Shown here piece after piece: positions 1-12,339 of a DNA stretch of 64,000 nucleotides (the first letter of the stretch is position 1; each line of letters begins with the position of its first letter). Location of the stretch: positions 44,262,450-44,326,449 of the forward strand of contig CM068545.1 in assembly GCA_035048495.1 (NCBI GenBank), in the 5' to 3' direction. The notes beneath the pieces were generated by a model. That model searched no databases. It was not told the DNA's origin and worked only from the letters and a program-made list of their open reading frames with translations. This DNA is from Euptelea pleiosperma. Taxonomy: Eukaryota > Streptophyta > Magnoliopsida > Ranunculales > Eupteleaceae. Position numbers and translations under genes: made by a program.

Positions 1-3
1 ACT

Positions 4-180
4 CAATATCTTCTATTACAATTGTTTTAACGCATTTGATGTGTTGGAACAAGATTAGGGACTGTCGGAACAAGTTTACCCCATTCGTGCGTAAATGACT
101 CCAATTGCACTCAGTTTGTGCGTTACATTCCCAAGCTTATAACTAGTGACTTTTGCACAACCGGACCTCGTAATTTGACT
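4..180. repeat. Representative 177-bp satellite monomer
   Basis: This is the first complete unit in the window. It holds, in order, an AT-rich start with CAATTG, the segment around TTGTTTTAAC and GTGTTGGAACAAG that can form a dyad, a second GGAACAAG about 21 bp further on, the TCGTGCGTCAATG segment, TAATTGGACTCAG (here with changes), GTTACATTCC, AAGCTTATAACTAGTGAC and a CG-containing end ACCGGACCTCG. The segments TAATTGGACTCAG...GTTACATT and TAATTTGACTCAA...ATTACAATT resemble each other about 69 bp apart, which may be a trace of an older, shorter unit. Other monomer types carry GCCTATAATTACTGAC in place of GCTTATAACTAGTGAC. Confidence 0.9.
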
Positions 181-1415
181 CAATATCTTCCATTACAATT
201 GTTTTAACACATTTGAACTGTTGAAAAAAGATTCGGGACAGTCGAAACAAGTTTGCTCCATTCGTTCGTCAATGTCTCTAATTGGACTCAGTTTGGGTGT
301 TACATTCCTAGGCCTATAATTACTGACTTTTTCGTAACCGGACTTCGTATTTTGGCTCAATATCTTGTATTACAATTGTTTTAACACATTTGAAGTGTTG
401 AACAAGATTCGGGACTGTCGGAACAAGTTTGCCCCATTCGTGCGTCAATGACTCTAATTGGACTCAGTTTGTGCGTTACATTCCTTAGCTTATAACTAGT
501 GACTTTTTCACAACCGGACCTCGTAATTTGACTCAACATCTTCTATTACAATTGTTTTAACACATTTGAAGACTTGGAACAAGATTCGGGACAGTCGGAA
601 CAAGTTTGCTCCGTTCGTGCGTCAATGGCTATAATTGGACTCAGTTTGTGCGTTACACTCCTAAGCTTATAACAAGTGACTTTTTCGCAACTGGATCTCG
701 TAATTTGACTCAATCTGTTCCATTGCAATTGTTTCAACACATTTAAAGTCTTGGAACAAGATTTAGGACAGTCGGAAGAAGTTTGCTCCATCCGTTCGTC
801 AACGTCTTTAATTGGACTCAATTTGTTTGTTACATTCCTAAGCCTATAATTACTTACTTTTTCGCAATCGGACTTCGTAATTTGACTCAATATCTTCTTA
901 CGATTGTTTCAACACATTTGAAGTGTTGGAACAAGATTCGGGACTGTCGGAACAGGTTTACCGCATCGTGCGTCAATAACCCTAATTGGACTCAGTTTGT
1001 GCGTTACATTCCCAAGCTTATAACTAGTTTCATTTGCACAACCGGATCTCGTAATTTGACTTAGTATCTTCCATTACAATTGTTTCAACACATTTGAACT
1101 GTTGAAAAAAGATTCGGGACAATCGGAACAAGTTTGCTCCATTCGTTCGTCAATGTCTCTAATTGGACTCAGATTGGGTGTTACATTCCTAAGCCTATAA
1201 TTACTGACTTTTTCGCAACCAGACTTCGTAATTTCACTCAATATCTTCTATTAGAATTGTTTTAACACATTTGAAGTGTTAGAACAAGATTCGGGACTAT
1301 AGGAACAAGTTTGTCCCATTCGTGCATCAATGACTCTAATTGGACTCAGTTTGTGCGTCACATTCCAAAGCTTATAACTAGTGAGTTTTGCACAACCGGA
1401 CCTCGTAATTTGACT

Positions 1416-1528
1416 CAATCTCTTCCATTGTAATTGTTTCAACACATTTGAAGTGTTGGAACAAGATTCGGGACAATCGGAACAAGTTTGTTATTTACTT
1501 TTTCACAACCGGACTTCGTAATTTGACT
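1416..1528. repeat. Shortened monomer (~113 bp), higher-order-repeat landmark
   Basis: This monomer lacks about 64 bp. It runs normally through GGAACAAGTTTGTT and then jumps to the (ATT/ATA)GACTTTTTC segment that normally follows AAGCCTATAACTAGT. The same junction always follows the monomer type reading GGGACTATAGGAACAAG. The pair recurs sixteen times, with shortened monomers starting near 1416, 3682, 5726, 7992, 8988, 18938, 19946, 22348, 24231, 25229, 26934, 32355, 36890, 40541, 47033 and 54430. It is a single ancestral deletion multiplied with the array and is a convenient anchor for phasing the higher-order units. Confidence 0.85.
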
Positions 1529-3263
1529 CAATATCTTTTATTATAATTGTTTTAACACATTTGAAGTGTTGGAACAAGAATCGGGATAGTTGAAACAATT
1601 TTGTTCCATCCGTGCGTCAATGACTCTAATTGGACTCAGTTTGGTTGTTACATTCCGAAGCCTATAACTAGTGACTTTTGTGCAACCGGACATCGTAATT
1701 TGACTCAAACTCTTCCATTACTATTGTTTCAACACATTTGAAGTGTTTGAGAAAGATTCGGGACAGTCGCAACAATTTTGCTCTATCCGTGCGTCAATGT
1801 CTCTATTTGGACTCAGTTTGTGTGTTACATTCCGAAGCCTATAACTAGTGACTTTTTCGCAACCGGACCCTGTAATTTGACTCAAACTCTTCCATTACTA
1901 TTGTTTCAACACATTTGAAGTGTATGAACAAGATTTGGGACAGTCGAAAGAAGTTTGCTCCATCCGTTCGTCAATGTCTCTAATTGGACTCAATTTGTGT
2001 GTTACATTCGTAAGCCTATAATTACTTACTTTTTTGCAATCGGAATCTGTAATTTGACTCAATATCTTCTATTACAATTGTTTTAACGCATTTGATGTGT
2101 TGGAACAAGATTAGGGACTGCCGGAACAAGTTTACCCCATTCGTGCGTAAATGACTCCAATTGCACTCAGTTTGTGCATTACGTTCCCAAGCTTATAACT
2201 AGTGACTTTTGCACAACCGGACCTCGTAATTTGACTCAATATCTTCCATTACAATTGTTTTAACACATTTGAACTGTTGAAAAAAGATTCGGGACAGTCG
2301 GAACAAGTTTGCTCCATTCGTTCGTCAATGTCTCTAATTGGACTCAGTTTGGGTGTTACATTCCTAAGCCTATATTTACTGACTTTTTCGTAACCGGACT
2401 TCGTATTTTGGCTCAATATCTTGTATTACAATTGTTTTAACACATTTGAAGTGTTGAACAAGTCGGGACTGTCGGAACAAGTTTGCCCCATTCGTGCGTC
2501 AATGACTCTAATTGGACTCAGTTTGTGCGTTACATTCCTTAGCTTATAACTAGTGACTTTTTCACAACCGGACCTCGTAATTTGACTCAATATCTTCTAT
2601 TACAATTGTTTTAACACATTTGAAGACTTGGAACAAGATTCGGGACAGTCAGAACAAGTTTGCTCCGTTCGTGTGTCAATGCCTATAATTGGACTCAGTT
2701 TGTGCGTTACACTCCTAAGCTTATAACAAGTGACTTTTTCGCAACCGGATCTCGTAATTTGACTCAATCTGTTCCATTGCAATTGTTTCAACACATTTAA
2801 AGTCTTGGAACAAGATTCGGGACAATCGAAACAAGTTTGCTCCATCCGTGCGTCAATGTCTCTAATTGGACTCAGTTTGTTTGTTACATTCCGAAGCCTA
2901 TAACTAGTGACTTTTGTGCAACCAGACATCGTAATTTGACTCAAACTCTTCCATTACTATTGTTTCAACACATTTGAAGTGTTTGAGAAAGATTCGGGAC
3001 AGTCGCAACAATTTTGCTCCATCCGTGCGTCAATGTCTCTATTTGGACTCAGTTTGTGTGTTACATTCCGAAGCCTATAACTAGTGACTTTTTCGCAACC
3101 GGACCCTGTAATTTGACTCAAACTCTTCCATTACTATTGTTTCAACACATTTGAAGTGTATGAACAAGATTTGGGACAGTCGAAAGAAGTTTGCTCCATC
3201 CGTTCGTCAATGTCTCTAATTGGACTCAATTTGTTTGTTACATTCGTAAGCCTATAATTACTT

Positions 3264-3290
3264 AATATCTTCTATTACAATTTGTTTGGA
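3264..3290. other. Templated filler insertion inside a monomer
   Basis: Where other monomers read ATTACTTACTTTTTCGCAATCGG, this one has about 27 bp in place of the CTTTTT part. The filler contains ATATCTTCTATTACAATT, which copies the monomer start. It is duplicated at 7574-7600 and was not seen elsewhere in the array. It looks like a slippage or end-joining repair scar. Confidence 0.7.
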
Positions 3291-4310
3291 CGCAATCGGA
3301 ATCTGTAATTTGACTCAATATCTTCTATTACAATTGGTTTAACGCATTTGATGTGTTGGAACAAGATTCGGGACTGTCGGAACAAGTTTGCTCCATTCGT
3401 TCGTCAATGTCTCTAATTGGACTCAGATTGGGTGTTACATTCCTAAGCCTATAATTACTGACTTTTTCGCAACCAGACTTCGTAATTTCACTCAATATCT
3501 TCTATTAGAATTGTTTTTACACATTTGAAGTGTTAGAACAAGATTCGGGACTATAGGAACAAATTTGTCCCATTCGTGCATCAATGACTCTAATTGGACT
3601 CAGTTTGTGCGTCACATTCCAAAGCTTATAACTAGTGAGTTTTGCACAACCGGACCTCGTAATTTGACTCAATCTCTTCCATTGCAATTGTTTCAACAAA
3701 TTTGAAGAGTTGGAACAAGATTCGGGACAATCGGAACAAGTTTGTTATAGACTTTTTCGCAACCGGACTTCGTAATTTGACTCGATATATTTTATTATAA
3801 TTGTTTTAACGCATTTGAAGTGTTGAAACAAAAATCGGGATAGTTGAAACAAGTTTGTTCCATCCGTGCGTGAATGACTCTAATTGGACTCAGTTTGGTT
3901 GTTACATTTCGAAGCCTATAACTAGTGACTTTTGTGCAACCGGACATCGTAATTTGACTCAAACTCTTCCATTACTATTGTTTCAACACATTTGAAGTGT
4001 TTGAGAAAGATTCGGGACAGTCGCAACAATTTTGCTCCATCCGTGCGTCAATGTCTCTATTTGGACTCAGTTTGTGTGTTACATTCCGAAGCCTATAACT
4101 AGTGACTTTTTCGCAACCGGACCCTGTAATTTGACTCAAACTCTTCCATTACTATTGTTTCAACACATTTGAAGTGTATGAACAAGATTTGGGACAGTCG
4201 AAAGTAGTTTGCTCCATCCGTTCGTCAATGTCTCTAATTGGACTCAATTTGTGTGTTACATTCCTAAGCCTATAATTACTTCCTTTTTCGCAATCGAAAT
4301 CTGTAATTTG

Positions 4311-7300
4311 ACTCAATATCTTCTATTACAATTGTTTTAACGCATTTGATGTGTTGGAACAAGATTAGGGACTGTCGGAACAAGTTTACCCCATTCGTGC
4401 GTAAATGACTCCAATTGCACTCAGTTTGTGCGTTACATTCCCAAGCTTATAACTAGTGACTTTTGCACAACCGGACCTCGTAATTTGACTCAATATCTTC
4501 CATTACAATTGTTTTAACACATTTGAACTGTTGAAAAAAGATTCGGGACAGTCGAAACAAGTTTGCTCCATTCGTTCGTCAATGTCTCTAATTGGACTCA
4601 GTTTGGGTGTTACATTCCTAGGCCTATAATTACTGACTTTTTCGTAACCGGACTTCGTATTTTGGCTCAATATCTTGTATTACAATTGTTTTAACACATT
4701 TGAAGTGTTGAACAAGATTCGGGACTGTCGGAACAAGTTTGCCCCATTCGTGCGTCAATGACTCTAATTGGACTCAGTTTGTGCGTTACATTCCTTAGCT
4801 TATAACTAGTGACTTTTTCACAACCGGACCTCGTAATTTGACTCAACATCTTCTATTACAATTGTTTTAACACATTTGAAGACTTGGAACAAGATTCGGG
4901 ACAGTCGGAACAAGTTTGCTCCGTTCGTGCGTCAATGGCTATAATTGGACTCAGTTTGTGCGTTACACTCCTAAGCTTATAACAAGTGACTTTTTCGCAA
5001 CTGGATCTCGTAATTTGACTCAATCTGTTCCATTGCAATTGTTTCAACACATTTAAAGTCTTGGAACAAGATTTAGGACAGTCGGAAGAAGTTTGCTCCA
5101 TCCGTTCGTCAACGTCTTTAATTGGACTCAATTTGTTTGTTACATTCCTAAGCCTATAATTACTTACTTTTTCGCAATCGGACTTCGTAATTTGACTCAA
5201 TATCTTCTTACGATTGTTTCAACACATTTGAAGTGTTGGAACAAGATTCGGGACTGTCGGAACAGGTTTACCGCATCGTGCGTCAATAACCCTAATTGGA
5301 CTCAGTTTGTGCGTTACATTCCCAAGCTTATAACTAGTTTCATTTGCACAACCGGATCTCGTAATTTGACTTAGTATCTTCCATTACAATTGTTTCAACA
5401 CATTTGAACTGTTGAAAAAAGATTCGGGACAATCGGAACAAGTTTGCTCCATTCGTTCGTCAATGTCTCTAATTGGACTCAGATTGGGTGTTACATTCCT
5501 AAGCCTATAATTACTGACTTTTTCGCAACCAGACTTCGTAATTTCACTCAATATCTTCTATTAGAATTGTTTTAACACATTTGAAGTGTTAGAACAAGAT
5601 TCGGGACTATAGGAACAAGTTTGTCCCATTCGTGCATCAATGACTCTAATTGGACTCAGTTTGTGCGTCACATTCCAAAGCTTATAACTAGTGAGTTTTG
5701 CACAACCGGACCTCGTAATTTGACTCAATCTCTTCCATTGTAATTGTTTCAACACATTTGAAGTGTTGGAACAAGATTCGGGACAATCGGAACAAGTTTG
5801 TTATTTACTTTTTCACAACCGGACTTCGTAATTTGACTCAATATCTTTTATTATAATTGTTTTAACACATTTGAAGTGTTGGAACAAGAATCGGGATAGT
5901 TGAAACAATTTTGTTCCATCCGTGCGTCAATGACTCTAATTGGACTCAGTTTGGTTGTTACATTCCGAAGCCTATAACTAGTGACTTTTGTGCAACCGGA
6001 CATCGTAATTTGACTCAAACTCTTCCATTACAATTGTTTCAACACATTTGAAGTGTTTGAGAAAGATTCGGGACAGTCGCAACAATTTTGCTCTATCCGT
6101 GCGTCAATGTCTCTATTTGGACTCAGTTTGTGTGTTACATTCCGAAGCCTATAACTAGTGACTTTTTCGCAACCGGACCCTGTAATTTGACTCAAACTCT
6201 TCCATTACTATTGTTTCAACACATTTGAAGTGTATGAACAAGATTTGGGACAGTCGAAAGAAGTTTGCTCCATCCGTTCGTCAATGTCTCTAATTGGACT
6301 CAATTTGTGTGTTACATTCGTAAGCCTATAATTACTTACTTTTTTGCAATCGGAATCTGTAATTTGACTCAATATCTTCTATTACAATTGTTTTAACGCA
6401 TTTGATGTGTTGGAACAAGATTAGGGACTGCCGGAACAAGTTTACCCCATTCGTGCGTAAATGACTCCAATTGCACTCAGTTTGTGCATTACGTTCCCAA
6501 GCTTATAACTAGTGACTTTTGCACAACCGGACCTCGTAATTTGACTCAATATCTTCCATTACAATTGTTTTAACACATTTGAACTGTTGAAAAAAGATTC
6601 GGGACAGTCGGAACAAGTTTGCTCCATTCGTTCGTCAATGTCTCTAATTGGACTCAGTTTGGGTGTTACATTCCTAAGCCTATATTTACTGACTTTTTCG
6701 TAACCGGACTTCGTATTTTGGCTCAATATCTTGTATTACAATTGTTTTAACACATTTGAAGTGTTGAACAAGTTGGGACTGTCGGAACAAGTTTGCCCCA
6801 TTCGTGCGTCAATGACTCTAATTGGACTCAGTTTGTGCGTTACATTCCTTAGCTCATAACTAGTGACTTTTTCACAACCGGACCTCGTAATTTGACTCAA
6901 TATCTTCTATTACAATTGTTTTAACACATTTGAAGACTTGGAACAAGATTCGGGACAGTCAGAACAAGTTTGCTCCGTTCGTGTGTCAATGCCTATAATT
7001 GGACTCAGTTTGTGCGTTACACTCCTAAGCTTATAACAAGTGACTTTTTCGCAACCGGATCTCGTAATTTGACTCAATCTGTTCCATTGCAATTGTTTCA
7101 ACACATTTAAAGTCTTGGAACAAGATTCGGGACAATCGAAACAAGTTTGCTCCATCCGTGCGTCAATGTCTCTAATTGGACTCAGTTTGTTTGTTACATT
7201 CCGAAGCCTATAACTAGTGACTTTTGTGCAACCAGACATCGTAATTTGACTCAAACTCTTCCATTACTATTGTTTCAACACATTTGAAGTGTTTGAGAAA

Positions 7301-8620
7301 GATTCGGGACAGTCGCAACAATTTTGCTCCATCCGTGCGTCAATGTCTCTATTTGGACTCAGTTTGTGTGTTACATTCCGAAGCCTATAACTAGTGACTT
7401 TTTCGCAACCGGACCCTGTAATTTGACTCAAACTCTTCCATTACTATTGTTTCAACACATTTGAAGTGTATGAACAAGATTTGGGACAGTCGAAAGAAGT
7501 TTGCTCCATCCGTTCGTCAATGTCTCTAATTGGACTCAATTTGTTTGTTACATTCGTAAGCCTATAATTACTTAATATCTTCTATTACAATTTGTTTGGA
7601 CGCAATCGGAATCTGTAATTTGACTCAATATCTTCTATTACAATTGGTTTAACGCATTTGATGTGTTGGAACAAGATTCGGGACTGTCGGAACAAGTTTG
7701 CTCCATTCGTTCGTCAATGTCTCTAATTGGACTCAGATTGGGTGTTACATTCTTAAGCCTATAATTACTGACTTTTTCGCAACCAGACTTCGTAATTTCA
7801 CTCAATATCTTCTATTAGAATTGTTTTTACACATTTGAAGTGTTAGAACAAGATTCGGGACTATAGGAACAAATTTGTCCCATTCGTGCATCAATGACTC
7901 TAATTGGACTCAGTTTGTGCGTCACATTCCAAAGCTTATAACTAGTGAGTTTTGCACAACCGGACCTCGTAATTTGACTCAATCTCTTCCATTGCAATTG
8001 TTTCAACAAATTTGAAGAGTTGGAACAAGATTCGGGACAATCGGAACAAGTTTGTTATAGACTTTTTCGCAACCGGACTTCGTAATTTGACTCGATATAT
8101 TTTATTATAATTGTTTTAACGCATTTGAAGTGTTGAAACAAAAATCGGGATAGTTGAAACAAGTTTGTTCCATCTGTGCGTCAATGACTCTAATTGGACT
8201 CCGTTTGGTTGTTACATTCCGAAGCCTATAACTAGTGACTTTTGTGCAACCGGACATCGTAATTTGACTCAAACTCTTCCATTACTATTGTTTCAACACA
8301 TTTGAAGTGTTCGAGAAAGATTCGGGACAGTCGCAACAATTTTGCTCCATCCGTGCGTCAATGTCTCTATTTGGACTCAGTTTGTGTGTTACATTCCGAA
8401 GCCTATAACTAGTGACTTTTTCGCAACCGGACCCTGTAATTTGACTCAAACTCTTCCATTACTATTGTTTCAACACATTTAAAGTGTATGAACAAGATTT
8501 GGGACAGTCGAAAGAAGTTTGCTCCATCCGTTCGTCAATTTCTCTAATTGGACTCAATTTTTGTGTTACATTCCTAAGCCTATAATTACTTACTTTTTCG
8601 CAATCGGAATCCGTAATTTG
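4311..8620. repeat. Higher-order satellite segment, copy 2
   Basis: This is the direct tandem partner of 1-4310. All internal landmarks recur at +4310, including the shortened monomers and the odd filler insertion at 7574-7600. From about 8175 to 8620 it diverges clearly from 3865-4310, with roughly ten or more changes in 440 bp. That places the edge of the recent homogenisation tract near 3860/8170. Confidence 0.88.
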
Positions 8621-10993
8621 ACTCAATATCTTCTATTATAATTGTTTTAACGCATTTGATGTGTTGGAACAAGATTCGGGGCTGTCGGAACAAGTTTGCT
8701 CCATTCGTTCGTCAATGTCTCTAATTGGACTCAGATTGGGTGTTACATTCCTAAGCCTATAATTACTGACTTTTTCGCAACCAGACTTCGTAATTTCACT
8801 CAATATCTTCTATTAGAATTGTTTTACACATTTGAAGTGTTAGAACAAGATTCGGGACTATAGGAACAAGTTTGTCCCATTCGTGCATCAATGACTCTAA
8901 TTGGACTCAGTTTGTGCGTCACATTCCAAAGCTTATAACTAGTGAGTTTTGCACAACCGGACCTCGTAATTTGACTCAATCTCTTCCATTGCAATTGTTT
9001 CAACACATTTGAAGTATTGGAACAAGATTCGGGACAATCGGAACAAGTTTGTTATAGACTTTTTCGCAACCGAACTTCGTAATTTGACTCGATATATTTT
9101 ATTATAATTGTTTTAACGCATTTGAAGTGTTGAAACAAGAATCGGGATAGTTGAAACAAGTTTGTTCCATCCGTGCGTCAATGACTCTAATTGGACTCAG
9201 TTTGGTTGTTACATTCCGAAGCCTATAACTAGTGACTTTTGTGCAACCGGACATCGTAATTTGACTCAAACTCTTCCATTACTATTGTTTCAACACATTT
9301 GAAGTGTTTGAGAAAGATTCGGGACAGTCGCAACAATTTTGCTCCATCCGTGCGTCAATGTCTCTATTTGGACTCAGTTTGTGTGTTACATTCCGAAGCC
9401 TATAACTAGTGACTTTTTCGCAACCGGACCCTGTAATTTGACTCAAACTCTTCCATTACTATTGTTTCAACACATTTGAAGTGTATGAACAAGATTTGGG
9501 ACAGTCGAAAGAAGTTTGCTCCATCCGTTCGTCAATGTCTCTAATTGGACTCAATTTGGGTGTTACATTCCTAAGCCTATAATTACTTACTTTTTCGCAA
9601 TCGAAATCTGTAATTTGACTCAATATCTTCTATTACAATTGTTTTAACGCATTTGATGTGTTGGAACAAGATTAGGGACTGTCGGAACAAGTTTACCCCA
9701 TTCGTGCGTAAATGACTCCAATTGCACTCAGTTTGTGCATTACATTCCCAAGCTTATAACTAGTGACTTTTGCACAACCGGACCTCGTAATTTGACTCAA
9801 TATCTTCCATTACAATTGTTTTAACACATTTGAACTGTTGAAAAAAGATTCGAGACAGTCGGAACAAGTTTGCTCCATTCGTTCGTCAATGTCTCTAATT
9901 GGACTCAGTTTGGGTGTTACATTCCTAAGCCTATAATTACTGACTTTTTCGTAACCGGACTTCGTAGTTTGGCTCAATATCTTGTATTACAATTGTTTTA
10001 ACAAATTTGAAGTGTTGAACAAGATTCGGGACTGTCGGAACAAGTTTGCCCCATTCGTGCGTCAATGACTCTAATTGGACTCAGTTTGTGCGTTACATTC
10101 CTTAGCTTATAACTAGTGACTTTTTCACAACCGGACCTCGTAATTTGACTCAATATCTTCTATTACAATTGTTTTAACACATTTGAAGACTTGGAACAAG
10201 ATTCGGGACAGTCGGAACAAGTTTGCTCCGTTCGTGCGTCAATGGCTATAATTGGACTCAGTTTGTGCGTTACACTCCTAAGCTTATAACAAGTGACTTT
10301 TTCGCAACCGGATCTCGTAATTTGACTCAATCTGTTCCATTGCAATTGTTTCAACACATTTAAAGTCTTGGAACAAGATTCGGGACAATCGAAACAAGTT
10401 TGCTCCATCCGTGCGTCAATGTCTCTAATTAGACTCAGTTTGTTTGTTACATTCCGAAGCCTATAACTAGTGACTTTTGTGCAACCAGACATCGTAATTT
10501 GACTCAAACTCTTACATTACTATTGTTTCAACACATTTGAAGTGTTTGAGAAAGATTCGGGACAGTCGCAACAATTTTGCTCCATCCGTGCGTCAATGTC
10601 TCTATTTGGACTCAGTTTGTGTGTTACATTCCGAAGCCTATAACTAGTGACTTTTTCGCAACCGGACCCTGTAATTTGACTCAAACTCTTCCATTACTAT
10701 TGTTTCAACACATTTGAAGTGTCTGAACAAGATTTGGGACAGTCGAAAGAAGTTTGTTCCATCCGTTCGTCAATGTCTCTAATTGGACTCAATTTGTTTA
10801 TTACATTCGTAAGCCTATAATTACTTACTTTTTCGCAATCGGAATCTGTAATTTGACTCAATATCTTCTATTACAATTGTTTTAACGCATTTGATGTGTT
10901 GGAACAAGATTCGGGACTGTCGGAACAAGTTTGCTTCATTCGTTCGTCAATGTCTCTAATTGGACTCAGATTGGGTGTTACATTCCTAAGCCT

Positions 10994-10998
10994 ATAAT
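10994..10998. repeat. Target-site duplication of element A, left copy
   Basis: The sequence ATAAT directly precedes the TG start of the 5' LTR. The identical ATAAT follows the CA end of the 3' LTR at 18719-18723. Confidence 0.92.
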
Positions 10999-11860
10999 TG
11001 TAATACCCTGAACTTTCGTTCTAGGGTATTACGGTAAATTCACCTAATAAATGAAAACCTGAAACTTTTTCAGACTCTTATTATTGTTTTTATGGTTTAA
11101 TATCATAGTTGAGTATGTATGTTTAATTTGGTTTCATTATGACAACTTTAAAAAAAACTTGCTATTTTTGAAACTCGCACTTTAGGGCTAAATTCTTGCT
11201 AAAAATAATGAATCATAACTTGCAGGGGACTTTTTCTTTTCCCAGTTAACATTCTAGAACTTTTATACAAAAATTATTTTGTGGGCCCGAGACACCAAAA
11301 ATATTCTTATTTTATCCTTAGCAACTTACCTGTGAAATTTGGAACCTTTCTTGAGAAAAAAAAACCCTAGCGGGAGATTTCGGGAGATTTTGATAAAAAT
11401 AGTATTTTCGTAATTTTTGAACTTTCCTATCATTCTTATATTTTTTTAAATAATATTTAATTATATTTTATTTATTTAATAGGAGCGTGGGACCCGCAAA
11501 TCACTTTCGGGTCATTCCAATGTCATTTGACACTTTTCTAGAATTTTGAACGTTTTTATGATTTGTGTGTGTGACATGTGTCAATACCTTATTGTATGGA
11601 CTTTTAAATTATATAATATAGTTTGATTGAATTAATTTATAATTATTTGTGTTATGATTGTTGGGTGGGGCCGTATGGCCGATCTAGAAATCTTTTGGGC
11701 TTAATAATATTTTTAAATGAAGCCTATTTATGTCTATGGGCCTTGGGCCCATTCTTAACCCATTAATAGTGTAAAATATAAATTTTTGAGGGTTGAAAAA
11801 GTCATCCCTTTACTAGTTACGAATTTCAACAAAATAGAAACCCTAATCCTTCCCTAAACC

Positions 11861-11870
11861 TATTTATTAA
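11861..11870 (+). promoter_or_regulatory. TATA-like element in 5' LTR
   Basis: TATTTATTAA lies inside a cluster of ACCCTAA telo-box-like motifs. About 215 bp of purine-rich leader separates it from an AGGTAAGT donor-like site. The position and layout suggest the LTR promoter. The equivalent in the 3' LTR is at about 16136. Confidence 0.45.
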
Positions 11871-12084
11871 AAACCCTAAAGTTTTAGAACCTTTCACAAC
11901 CCAACTCCATTGAAGAATAGAGAAAGCTCCATTAAACCTTCATCCGGGCACCGATCGCACTCGAGCAAGAAGGGAGAATTGACGGGGACTCCGATTAGAA
12001 GAACATACTCCGAGGAGAGGACGATCCGACGACTTTCAAATTTGAAGAAACTTTTGATTTTCATTAAAGTTCAAGAAACCTTAA

Positions 12085-12091
12085 GGTAAGT
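12085..12091 (+). other. Candidate 5' splice site in LTR leader
   Basis: AG|GTAAGT matches the plant donor consensus fully and lies about 215 bp downstream of the TATA-like box. The 3' LTR copy is at about 16360. It could define a leader exon. No acceptor or transcript evidence is available. Confidence 0.4.
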
Positions 12092-12339
12092 GCGCTTGAT
12101 CCATCCTATACTTGTTTTTCTTCAAGATTTGTTTTTCTTTCATTAGATAATGGTTGATACTCATTATAAATTAATTTTAATAATATTTACTTTATTCTTA
12201 TTGGGTTGATCTTTGTTTTGGGCCACCATGATGGGTTTGGCCATGGTCTATTTTGTACCTATAACGGATGACTATGTTCTTATCATTTTTGTTGTACTTT
12301 TATGATTTAAATATTTTTATATTATTTTTTTAAATACCT

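Larger units (their letters stand above)
1..4310. repeat. Higher-order satellite segment, copy 1 of a 4310-bp-spaced duplication
   Basis: This segment reappears at 4311-8620. Up to about position 3860 the two copies differ at only about four positions seen by eye (1727/6037, 2464/6774, 2545/6855, 3447/7757). After that the differences become much denser. The segment is itself two related higher-order units of about 2056 and 2254 bp: position 1 matches 2057. Each unit is about twelve monomers including one shortened monomer. The pattern indicates very recent unequal exchange or gene conversion within the array. Confidence 0.9.
1..10998. repeat. Satellite block S1, ~177-bp tandem monomers
   Basis: The block is continuous head-to-tail repetition. 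Successive copies of the CTCAATATCTTC start lie 176-177 bp apart (for example positions 4, 181, 358, 534, 711). Monomers differ by roughly 5-25% and fall into recurring types, which are arranged in a repeating higher order rather than at random. Recurring blocks are GGAACAAG, TAATTGGACTCAG, GTTACATTCC and TAATTTGACTCAA. Apparent proteins of 60-114 residues on both strands are frame shadows: 177 is a multiple of 3, so an open frame passes from one monomer to the next. The length is close to that of many plant centromeric satellites. A centromeric role is inference, because there is no CENH3 evidence here. Confidence 0.97.

Noticed and set aside
4..180. Monomer as an exact trimer of a 59-bp unit
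   Set aside because: The similar words occur at spacings of about 50, 69 and 58 bp rather than evenly, and similarity beyond the short words is weak.
546..890. A family of 60-114-residue minus-strand frames containing SQIT, KLSPI and CPESCSK, repeated about forty times across the satellite
   Set aside because: They are translations of satellite monomers. The monomer length is a multiple of three, so frames persist across units; copies accumulate ordinary satellite variation, and no promoter or domain is present.
783..1064. Plus-strand 93-residue frame in the satellite, repeated at 5093-5374
   Set aside because: It has the same cause as the minus-strand frames. It appears identically in the duplicated block only because the DNA was duplicated.
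1..10998. CRISPR-like array of regular repeats
   Set aside because: Units are contiguous with no unique spacers, there are no cas genes, and the context is a plant nuclear satellite.
1..10998. CENP-B-box-like motif in the monomer
   Set aside because: TTTCGCAACCGGAC has TTCG followed by CGG, but the required A and CGGG spacing of the box does not fit.
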